Shown in pieces: positions 1-9,689 of a DNA stretch of 64,000 bases (positions are counted from its first letter, which is position 1; every line of letters begins with the position of its first letter). The stretch lies in assembly GCF_000151315.2 (NCBI RefSeq), contig NW_011887299.1, forward strand, positions 1,140,885 to 1,204,884, read 5' to 3'. The position numbers were made by a program, and so were the translations under genes. The notes under the pieces are model-generated. The model ran no database searches and was not told where the DNA came from. It saw only the letters and a program-made list of their open reading frames with translations. The DNA is from Capsaspora owczarzaki ATCC 30864. Taxonomy: Eukaryota > Opisthokonta > Filasterea.

Positions 1-735
1 TCGAGCAAAATTCGCCCCAAGTGCACCAGTTAGACAGACCGGATCTAAAGGAGAGAAAAAAATTGTGAAATGAGTCGCGAACACCAAGGTTTCTGAGCAA
101 ACAAGAACCAATTCACTCACCGCATCGCGTGAGGAAATGTGCGAGCCAGACACGCATGTACAAGAGGCGATATGAGAAATGCCACAGAGCTGCATGCCAT
201 GACTGATTGCAGAAAGTGGTTCAGTTGAGCGTCAAAATCATCGCAAACACCACCAACACACACCAGACTAACCTGTCTGCGAAATGATGAGCAGGAATTG
301 AATCCACTCAAACAAGAAGAAGATCAGGAGCAGAGTGAACGACCCGACGACTGGAAACAGCAGCACCTCGCGTTTGGACATTGTCTGAATATCTGTTTCA
401 ACAAAGCGGCGATGGAAATTTTCAGCAAAGCTCAGGGACATTGGCGCTTGTAGTGATAATGTTTCATGTCACCATTTCCCCCATCGTCATCATCATCATG
501 GATGCTGAGAACCTACATTCGGCGGGTTGTTCGTTCCGCTTGACCGCAGCAACCGCCTGAGCAGACCTACATAAGAAACAGCAGCAGTGATGGAGTGAGC
601 AACCCTTGACTCCAAAACTCACCACACGAACTACAGTTGACAAACAAACACAAAACAAACCGACCGCTCTGAGCCGTGCCAGACGAGGAAGAGCGACGAC
701 CCGAGAATCGCATAGACGGCGGGATCCGTGAGCAT
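1..735 (-). CDS. SPPL3: SPPL3-like intramembrane aspartyl protease, N-terminal exons (partial)
   Basis: Only the first exons lie in the window; the gene continues past position 1. Reading from ATG at 735, exon 1 (735-665) encodes a short lumenal start and TM1 (AVYAILGSSLFLVW). Exon 2 ends with a donor near 508, and exon 3 (from about 445) carries TM2 (EVLLFPVVGSFTLLLIFFLF). A phase-1 join leads to TM3 (VMACSSVAFLISPLV), which ends at a donor near 119. The order and spacing of these segments match the N-terminus of SPPL3 of the signal peptide peptidase family, including the pattern that in human reads ALFLPIGASVSLL. SPPL3 is a Golgi GxGD protease that sheds type II membrane proteins such as glycosyltransferases. 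The catalytic YD and GxGD motifs would lie outside the window, so activity cannot be judged. Start and joins are supported by consistent reading phase only. Confidence 0.72.
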
Positions 736-1133
736 TGCAGCCCTGCGCCAACCACCAAAGACAGTCGTAGAGACACAGTTGAAGTGAGAAGTGAGTGAAG
801 TAGGAGTGGGAAATGCAAAGTCAAGTGGTTTCGAGGGTGACCGACCATGGAGCGAGCATGGACGAGGCGGGAGTCGGGTCGGATGCTTCGGTCATCGAAC
901 TCGTCGCACTCGAAGCAAAGTAGAAAAGTGAACGAATGAAAATGAAAAATGGCTGAATGAATGGTCAAAGCTAGAATGAGACATGGATAGCGACGGTAGT
1001 TTTTGATGGAGGGGGAAAGGCAAAATGGAGCTTGGGCAAATCGAAACTTGTTTATTGAATGCGACAACGCACAATGCGACATCAACCTCAAAACCACTGT
1101 GGTGCTGGACCTCGCTTTGCTCTTTGCCCATGC
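736..1133. other. Intergenic spacer between SPPL3-like and arginase genes
   Basis: About 400 bp between two minus-strand genes: the 3' side of arginase and the 5' side of the SPPL3-like gene. It should hold the arginase 3' UTR and the SPPL3-like promoter. I see no convincing ORF, TATA box or repeat. Confidence 0.5.
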
Positions 1134-3233
1134 TTATAGCAAGGTCTCGCCGAGAGCGCAGCGCGTCAACGAGCAGCCAATCGCGATCGTCTCGGCAACC
1201 TCCCTGTGGTTGCCAAGCGCCGGATTGACTTCCATAATGTCCAAGCCGCGAAGCAGACCAGTCTCGTACACTGCCTCGCAAATGTAGTGGCCCTCGCGGA
1301 AGGTGAGGCCACCTCGCACGGTGGTTCCGGTCGAAGGTGCGATCTGAGACAAACAACAACAGTTTGAGATCAGGTGAGTGACAGTCAACAATCAATCAAA
1401 ACGCACACACGAAAAGCAATACACACCGCGGGATCCAAAGCATCGACATCAAAGCTCAGATGAATCGGACGGTCTCGCTTGGGGTTGACGTGATCAAGCG
1501 CCATTTGGACGACCTGAAAAGAACAAATGCCGTCTCAGTTCAGGCTGTCACTCGTTTGCTGACTGTGCTGCGCTGCTGCTTACCTGACCAATGCCATACT
1601 TGTCGACGTGATGCATGGTGAATGCCTTCATGCCAAACTTGCGGATGATGGAGCTAAAACAAAAAAGTCAACGAAAGTGAGAACGAGTGCATGCATCAAT
1701 CCAGCTCTGGAGACATACCGCTCGCCCTCGTCCAGATCACGCAGGCCAATGTAGACAATGTCGGCAGTGGTCATGACGGGGTTGAACCACTCAAAGCCGG
1801 GAATGTCTTGCGGCTTTTGCAGGCCGAGCAGGATGGACACGGGCATGCCGTGCATGTTGCCGCTGCCAGTCGTTTCCGCAGTGTTGATATCGGCATGCGC
1901 GTCGACCTAACAGCCAAACAAGGGCAATGAGCACATCGAGAGCATGAGCGTAGCGTCCCAATATCGCCAAAAATTCGTTGGCGACATCCAAAGAAAAAAC
2001 ACCTCTTTTTACCCAGATGCAGCACAGGTTGGGGCGTGAGGCAGCGTGCCCACCGACCGTCGCCAAGCCAAGGCTATGATCGCCGCCAATCGTGTAGACA
2101 ATCTCGTCTCGCTTGACGGCTGCTTGAACAATGTCGTAAATCTGCTTGCACGCGTTGCCAACTGTGCGCGGGTTTTTGACGATGCCTGCCGGCGGATCGG
2201 CGCTCGAGTTGGCAGCATCGGGCGACGGGAATGCATGGTCTCCGCAGTCGTTGACCTCGTAGCCTGTGTGTGTGCAGAGTCGGGGACGAAGGTGAATCGA
2301 GGAGAAACGAGTGAGAAACAAAAATCTGGCTTTCTCAGCTTGAGCATATTTCAAAGTGACACTCTTTTTGACACACTGTTTCTGCTCGTCTCAGACGATA
2401 CAAACAAAGCAAACAATGAGCGTAACAACTCACCAAGAGCCTTGACCTGATCGACAATCTTGGCTTGGCGCATCATCTTTGGCGCACGCTCGACGCCGCC
2501 CTTTGGCTAAGCAGATGGAGAAAGCAGCAGTCGAGTGAGAGCAGTGATTGAGAATCAGGGTGAGATGGGTGCGCAATCGAGTTCTAGCTGAGCTCAGCTG
2601 CGTTTCTCAGACGAATGTGATTTTGCAGCTCCATTCACGCTCCACCACTGGGACTGACAACTTGTATCAACTATCAAGCGATGCACATCGAACGCCACAC
2701 GTTCATGTGTTTGTGTTTGTGTTTGTGTTTCGTTCTTCGATCGTCCAATTGAACGAGTAAGAAATGATGATTGTGTTTGAATAAAAAGCCGTGACCGATT
2801 AGCTATTTTGGCTTTTTTTTGAATGGATGGCTTTTGTTGAATGGCTTTTTCGTTGCATTTCGCTGTTGATCTGACAGACGGATGAAGGTCACGTGACGAA
2901 ACCACTCGATACGCACTCATTGGCACGCAGGCAGAAGGAAGAGCGGAGAGAAGCGGGGACAAAACACAGAGGAGGAACACACATGCAGTCACTCATTCTC
3001 GTCTCACTGCTCGACCGCCCCCCCCCTCACTCCGTCTCCACTCCAACCTGACTGCGCTTCAACTCGAGCATCACCAATTCCAGCACTCCAGCACTCAAAC
3101 GCTCAAAACAGCGAGTCTCTCGTTTGCAAACACACAAGGCGCTCTTTTCTTTTCGTTTTGCTCGCCTTACTTGACCGCCTGAAAACTCGCCGCCAATCAG
3201 CGCAACAGTCCGCTTTGCTTGTGTTGCCGACAT
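1134..3233 (-). CDS. ARG: Arginase
   Basis: Hydrolyses L-arginine to ornithine and urea using a binuclear manganese centre. Seven exons join in consistent phase: 3233-3171, 2506-2434, 2263-2013, 1906-1719, 1653-1584, 1513-1427 and 1343-1134, giving about 313 aa, close to human ARG1 (322). Metal-binding motifs are all present: GGDHS, DAHADINT (split by an intron), and SFDVDALDP. Other arginase signatures are NMHGMPVS, VYIGLRD, the TGTTVRGGLTFREG segment and SGLDIMEVNP-like LRGLDIMEVNPALG. The start MSATQAKRTVALIG matches the family's start at the first beta strand, with no organelle-targeting extension, so it is probably cytosolic like ARG1. The conserved SFDVDALDP and TTVRGGL features favour arginase over agmatinase. 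Intron 1 is the longest (about 660 bp) and holds a TGTGTT microsatellite. Confidence 0.95.
2706..2733. repeat. TGTGTT microsatellite in arginase intron 1
   Basis: Four to five tandem copies of the 6-bp unit tgtgtt lie inside the first intron of the arginase gene. It is an ordinary simple repeat with no visible function. Confidence 0.8.
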
Positions 3234-3746
3234 TGTGATCTGTGAGTTTGTAAGAATGAGAAATGCGAGTTTATATATTTATTGAATTGTATTTGGTCTC
3301 TTTTGCTGTTTCATTTCGTTCAAAGACGAGCATTGTTCAAGAACTTATTTGATTAGAATTCAGTCTCTCCTTATTATTTTTACTTTTTTTTTTTCGTTGT
3401 TTTGCTCTCTGGTTGGTTGGGTTCGTTGCTGCTGTGCTTGTGCTGCGCTGATGAACCCGTCAAACCTGTGTGCTTTGATGGGCGATTGGACCCTGGACTC
3501 GGTGATTGAGGGGCGAGTGTTGCTTGAGAACAAAATGAAGCAGCAGTCATCGGATCGCGATCTGCTCGCTTGACCAGTCTGACGTGGAGCTGCAACGCTC
3601 CTTGCTCCTGTTCGAAGGGACGATGTACAAGAGTTAGATTCGATCGATGAAAGGACACGGGGGCCGTGCGTGGCCATCAACCAAACCAAACTGCACACGG
3701 CTTTACTCTAATTTGCTTTGTTTGTTTGCTTGGATCAAAAGCACCG
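3234..3746. promoter_or_regulatory. Divergent intergenic region, arginase / Roco kinase
   Basis: This 0.5-kb spacer separates the arginase ATG (minus strand) from the first supported exon of the Roco kinase (plus strand), so it should contain both promoters. A short open stretch starting at ATG 3451 or 3478 (MGDWTLDSVIEG) could be an upstream exon of the kinase gene, but I found no clean donor linking it. No core promoter motif is clear. Confidence 0.4.
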
Positions 3747-6700
3747 ATGCTGGAGTATCGCAGTATGACTAGGAACCAGCGCTGGCTGTATGACAGATTC
3801 AAAGATCGGGGTGGAACTCTCTAGTAAGAGAAAGCCGAATGTATCGAGAGTGTATCAGCGTGGGTTGACGAGCTGGACAGTCTGAACCGCCAGCAGATGA
3901 ACGATGCGGAAGTGCAAGCCATTGCTGCAGCTCTCAAAGTGAACAAGGTGGCAACTGTGATATTGTAAGGCAACCTTTGACTGATACATGCGAGTGGGTG
4001 ATCCGGCAGATGACATTCAGACCGCTCACTGATGGAAGATGACCAGGCTGAGTGAAAATTTGTTTGGCAATGCTGGTGTGCAGGCGGTTGCTGATTCACT
4101 CAAAGTGAACATGTCGGTGACTACGCTCTGGTAGGGATTGACTGATGCATGAGAATGGGAGATATCCAGCTGATGGCACTCGTAGTGCTCACGTGATGGA
4201 GGGGGTGGACAGCTTGCGCTCAAATCCAATTGGCGATACTGGGGCGTTGGCGATTGCTGAGACACTCCAACTAAACACGACGCTAACTTTCATCCGGTAC
4301 GTCGTCTCACTTTGACTGATGCATGTGACAGTTGATGGCATTCAGAGTGCTCACTCGGGGGAGGGATGGTCAGCCTGGGCGATTGTCAGATTGGCGATGC
4401 TGGAGCGCAAGCAATTGCCAAGACACTCCACGTGAACACGACGCTGGCTTGCCTCGAGTCAGGCATCTTTGAATGATGATTTTGAGTGGATGATCCAACA
4501 AAGCACAGTTAGAGTGCTCACTGATGGACGGGACGGACAGATTGAGTGCGAATCAGATTGGCGATGCTGGAATGGAGGCGATTGCCCTCGCATTCAACGT
4601 GAACAAGACGGTGACTTCCCTGCGGTAAGTCATCTTACAATCACTAAAGCATGTGAGTGGGTGATTTCAGCAGAGTGCTTTCAGAGTGCTCACTGAAGGA
4701 GGGAACAGTCTGGGTGGGAATCCGATCGGTGATGCTGCAGCGCAAACGATTGCTGAGACACTTGCAGTGAACACAACGCTCACTGAGCTAGGGTAAGAAA
4801 GTTCGCTTGGGTGATCCAGCATAGGGTATTCAGAGTGCTCACTGATAAATGGGATGTACAGTTTGGGTGGCGCTAACAGCAATCACCTTGGCGATGCTGG
4901 AGCGCAGGCAATTGCTGAGGGACTCAAGGCAAACAAGGCGGTGACTGCGCTCGAGTAAGGCATCTCATGTTTACTGATGCATGAAGTGTGTGATTCAGCA
5001 GACAGCATTCGGAGTAATCACTAATGGAGAAGCCGAGCAGTTTGTCTATGAATGAGATTGGCACTGTTGGAGCGCAGGCGATTGCTGAAGCACTCAAAGT
5101 GAACACCACGCTCACCAAGCTCGAGTAAAGCTTCTCATTGACTGATGCATGCAGGCGGATGTCATTAAGAGCGCTCATTGATGGAGGGGACGGACAGATT
5201 GAGCGTGAATGGGATTGGCGATTCTGGAGTGAAGGCGATTGCTGATGGACTCAAAGTGAACCCAAGGTTGACCGAGCTCCAGTAAATCGTCGCACGTTTG
5301 TTGACATGTGTCAGTTAGTGACTTTAGGAGAGTGTTTACTGATGGAGGAGAGACAGTTTGGCTCATTGTCAGATTGGCGCTGCTGGTGCAAAGGCGATTT
5401 CTGAGGCACTTAAAGTGAATAAGACGGTGACTCAGCTCTAGTAAGGCGCCTCACTCTTCCTGATGCTAGTGAGCGGGTGACTTCAACAGATTGGCTCGCT
5501 GATGGAGATGGTTTGAACAGCTTGGGCTATAATCAAATTGGCGATGATGGAGTGCAGGCAATTGCAGACACACTCAAAGAACACACGATGACCGAACTCA
5601 TGTTAGTCTTCTCACTTTCACTACTGCATGTGCGTGGGGGATTCACTCGAGTCCATTCAAAGTGCTCACTGATGAAGAGGACAGTCTTAGTGGGAATCGG
5701 ATTGGCGATGCCGGAGCGCAGGCGATTGCTGAAGCACTCAGGGTGAACAAGAGGCTGACGAAGCTCTTGTAGGTACTTTGGTTTGAGTTGAATGCCAGTT
5801 CTAGCTGGGATGTGTTTACGGCGAGTGTGATTAGTCTGCACGAAAATCAGATCGGATATTACGAGGAAACTGCATTGCGTCAGAGCGCCCATGCATCATG
5901 CACAATGTAAGGAAGTCATCTTAGTTGCACCACATAACGACTAAATTTCTTTCTCTTTCTGTATTACTGTATTTCGTCACACCAGACACATGTGGGTGCA
6001 ACACAGACCCGATTCTGTTCGCTGCACAGAAGTTCGTGTGGTGTTACTGGGCGATCCTGCTGTTGGGAAGACATCTCTTGTTCACGGCATTGCTCAGCAT
6101 GAGCGCAATCCAGTGGTCAAGCTTTTTTCGGGAAACAAGACAATCAAGACCACCTCTACCGACGGAATCGACATTTCCTCTGTCATTCTTCGCGATAAAT
6201 TGCCCATGATTCTGAACATTTGGGACTTTGCTGGTCAAGAGCTGTACCTCGCTTCGCATCAGTTCTTCCTTGGCGAACGTACCATCTACTTGGCCCTGTT
6301 TGACGTTCGCGAAACCATTTCGCGCAATTCGCGCCTGGCTTTCTGGCTACGCAGCTTGCTTTCTCGCGTTCCGAACGCCGATATCATTCTTGTCGGTACC
6401 CACATTGATGACAAGTCCTACAGTCCGCAGCGCCATCAGGAGCAGCTAGAAAATCTTGCAGAGCTGCTTCTGTGCTTTAAGCAAACGCACACCTCATTCA
6501 ACATTCGCTCGACTGTTTATATCAACGCGAGCACAGCCGCAAGCGCCTCGACAATGTCGGAGCTCAAAGCGGCAGTGCTCGAGGCCAGCCGAAAGATGCC
6601 ATCCTATTATTCGGAAGTTGACGGCCGCTACTTGCAATTCCGAGATCTTCTGCGTGATCGAGCGAATACAATGGAGGCTGACAAGAAGCCGCCGCTCCTG

Positions 6701-9148
6701 CGATGGAATGAAGTTGTCAATCTTGGCATGTCGCAGTGCAAACTTTCCATGCAAGCGGTGAACGTGTGCATGCAACTTTTGCGTGATCAAGGGTGGGTCG
6801 TTTTTCATCGCTTGGCACCAGCCGCTGATGCCGTCTCTGGGACAAACGCTTCAGAGCAAACGCACGCCAATGATCACGATCTCGTCATTATTAATCCACA
6901 GTGGTTCACGAAAACCGTGTTGACTGGTGTGATTACTCAGAAACATACATGGGTCAAGAAAGGAATTCTAGCCCGCGCTGATCTGCTTGCACATGTTTGG
7001 AGGAACTTGGATCCGGCTGTGTGTGATCAGCTCCTCGTTCTACTTCAACGATACGAACTCCTGTATCCGCTCGCTGACGCTGACGCAGGAACATCAGGTC
7101 CCCGCTACCTTGTACCATCGTTTCTGCCTGTTGGACAGCCTGACCGCAGGGCATGGTCCGCCAATCCTCGCAAAGACGAGCCACATGAGGCCACCCTCGT
7201 GATGCGAACGGCCTTCCTGTACACTGGCTTTTTCTCGCGAGTCATTGCCCGGCTGAATCACCTTGAGCTCAACATGACTGCATGGCGCGATTGCGTGCTT
7301 GTGAACAGAAATCATCATCGAGCGCTCGTTCAGATCCATCGTCGCACAGAAGAGGATGTGGTTGATCTAGTTATTGTCGTGCGCGGCGCTTCTCCAGGCA
7401 ATTTGCTCGAAACGCTCTTTGGCGTTGTCGAAGATTTGACCACGTACTGGTACACGGGTATGACTTGGCAAACCTACCTGCGGTGCACGGAATGTGCTCG
7501 CGATGTCCAAGACGCCTGCCTGTTTGAGCTTGAGCCTACAGTGCTTGCCGCCGTCATCCCAACCAAGGAACTGAGTTGTGATCATTCGCAACGAACGCTG
7601 GATCGTGGCCAGTGGCTCGCCTTCATTCAGCCACTTCTGCTGCGCACCTTGTCAAGCGTCGCGGAGCTAACTGAGCTGCAGCGACAGGTACTCTCTGCAT
7701 TTGGCGTCTCTCCCGCAGTTGCGCCAAGTACGGTCGCGCCAATTGCACAGCCTGAGCCCGAGAGCCATGCGTCATCGTCCTCCGCCATTCCAGTTCCAGC
7801 AATCGCTACCACTATTCTTCGCGTTGGTATGGAAGAGCTTTCGCAAGCCACTGGCAACTTCGCGCCTTCCCGGTGCATCGGAGGCGGCGGCTTTGGCAAC
7901 GTTTACTCTGGTACTTGGAGTGGTGCACAGGTTGCAGTCAAGCGTTTGGCAGCGAATTCGACGCAAGGCATCTCGCAATTTCAGGCCGAACTCGACGCTC
8001 TGACTCGTTATCGCCATTACAATGTTGTCACCATCATGTGCTATGCTCACGAAGGCAACGACTGCTGCTTGGTGTACGAGCTAATGGCAAACGGTTCAGT
8101 GCGCGATCGTCTGGACCGCAAGGGTAGCACGCCTGCTCTGACTTGGCCACAACGGCAAAAGATTGCCACCGAGATTGCGAGCGCCATGCATTTTGTGCAG
8201 ACTGCCATTCCGCGTCAGCCGCTGTTCCACTTGGATCTCAAGACGGACAATGTATTGCTAGATGCCCATTTCACTGCAAAGGTCGCCGACTTTGGGCTGA
8301 CACGCTCTGCACCAGCTCAGACGGCCGCGCAGAGCTATATCCAAACGCTGACCATTCAAGGAACTCGCCAGTACATTTGTCCTCAGTACCGTGATGAAGG
8401 CAAGGTCTCCATCAAAACGGACGTCTACTCGTACGGCATGATTTTGCTCGAGCTGCTGACTGGGAAGCAGCCTGGTATTGAGCTTGCTGGTGCAGTGAAA
8501 CGTGCGCTTAAAAAACAGGGTCAAATCGATTCCGAGTTGGATGCGTCAATCGTGTGGGGTGCTCCAGACAAACTCGCTGCCACCGCAGTGGCGGAAATTG
8601 CTGTTGCTTGCCTCGAGCCCGATCGAATCGACCGACCAACCTTTGGCCAGATTCTGAAAGGGTTTGGTCAATCTGGCGAGGACCAGGGCAACGCACTTGC
8701 TCGTGCTGCAATGCCCCAAAATGCCAGGATGGAGCATCATCGCGCTCTCATCAAAGAGCAGCTGCAACATCATTTGGACTCGGGTCTCGTGAGCTCTCAC
8801 ATGGAGCCACAATCCCAACTTGCCGAAGTTAGCGCCGCAGAAGTTTCACGACTGAGTCATCGCCACAGCACCATCAAGGAACAGCTCGCTCCTATTGCAG
8901 ACTCGATTGTGGTGAGCACTAGCGAACAGTCGCAGCTGGCCGCACCGGAATTGAGCCCGGACATCGATCGCGAATGCTTGCTGTGTTTCAGCGCTCCGAC
9001 GACAGCCAAGCTGATACCTTGCTGTCACGCCTGTGTCTGCGTGGGGTGTGCTGATTTGATGATTGAGCGTCAGGACAAGTGCATGATTTGTCGTGTCATC
9101 CCGACCTCGTATCTCCAGGGTATTTTCAACCAGACGTTTGTTCCCTGA
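3747..9148 (+). CDS. LRR-Roc-COR protein kinase with C-terminal RING finger
   Basis: Exon 1 (3747-3823) is followed by thirteen exons, each one leucine-rich repeat (NOD/RNI type, core xLxxNxIGDAGAQAIAEAL), all joined in phase 2. A large last exon (5986-9148) completes about 1444 aa. Next comes a Roc GTPase (P-loop GDPAVGKTS, switch-II WDFAGQE, guanine motif GTHIDD in the NKxD position), a COR region, then a serine/threonine kinase of the RLK/IRAK-like TKL group at roughly residues 1005-1280 (glycine loop GGGGFGNVYSG, VAVKRL, HLDLKTDN, VADFGL). All kinase catalytic residues are present. A linker with two copies of an IKEQL...QSQLA segment leads to a C3HC4 RING near 1385-1427 (ECLLCF, CCHACVCVGC, CMIC). 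This suggests a signalling scaffold that both phosphorylates and ubiquitinates. The N-terminus is uncertain; an upstream exon may exist. Confidence 0.88.
3881..5906 (+). repeat. Tandem array of LRR exon-intron modules
   Basis: Thirteen modules start at 3881, 4047, 4213, 4374, 4541, 4709, 4862, 5041, 5199, 5357, 5521, 5685 and 5826, with a mean period of about 162 bp. Nearly all exon parts are exactly 84 nt (28 codons); module 7 has 93 and two have 81. The intron parts also resemble each other, sharing elements such as actgatgcatg just after the donor and cagagtgctcactgatgga before the acceptor. The repeat unit is therefore exon plus intron, not exon alone. The last module is the most divergent. 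Confidence 0.92.
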
Positions 9149-9440
9149 ACGTGTTTGTTTGATGTTTGTTTGCTGTGTTGCATGTGATTTCCTTTGACAT
9201 GAAGTGTTTTTGTTGTGTTCTCCTCGTAAATTTGTTGCTTCCGATCGATAGTTTTGTTTGTAAGCGACTGTACATAGACTGTACGTCCTTGAAACATTTC
9301 GGAAATTGAACTCTGTCGAGCTGTTTCTTGTTGGATCGCTCGACTTTTACATCAACAACATGTCGCATTAATTCAATAGTAACTACGAGTCATAATTCCT
9401 TTCCCCATTTAGTCAAGGCCAGTCGTCACGCTAAAGCTAA

Positions 9441-9689
9441 ATGCGATGCGCTGCTGAGGACTGCGGCAATTTCGGTCGACCGTTTGCCATGTGCAGCAAG
9501 TGCAAGCAGCGAAACTACTGCGGTTCACATCGAACAACCATGCCAGATGGGGCCGAGCTGTGTCCGCCATGCCTGGCTCTGCACGAAAGCGCGCCAGCGA
9601 GTTCCGATCGAAATTCGAGTAACGCGGCCACCCAAAGTGACAACACGTCAGCCACCAGTCACCCGAATGCTCAGCCAACCAGTGAATGA
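9441..9689 (+). CDS. Small AN1-like zinc-finger protein
   Basis: An 82-residue ORF with a cysteine/histidine-rich first half: C-x4-C-x9-C-x2-C-x5-C-x2-H-R followed by a CPPC pair. This is close to the AN1 zinc finger, although the last H-x5-H-x-C part is replaced by the CPPC segment; MYND-like treble clefs are an alternative. The second half is Ser/Thr/Asn-rich and looks disordered. An AATAAA lies about 165 bp after the stop, consistent with a transcription unit. A possible 5' UTR intron ends at 9412 (catttag). AN1 fingers bind ubiquitin-related partners, but no function can be assigned here. Confidence 0.55.
   Translation: MRCAAEDCGNFGRPFAMCSKCKQRNYCGSHRTTMPDGAELCPPCLALHESAPASSDRNSSNAATQSDNTSATSHPNAQPTSE

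Noticed and set aside
3349-3573. Separate small gene with a hydrophobic start upstream of the Roco kinase
   Set aside because: It overlaps a T-rich tract and lacks conserved features; at most part of it is an upstream exon of the kinase gene.
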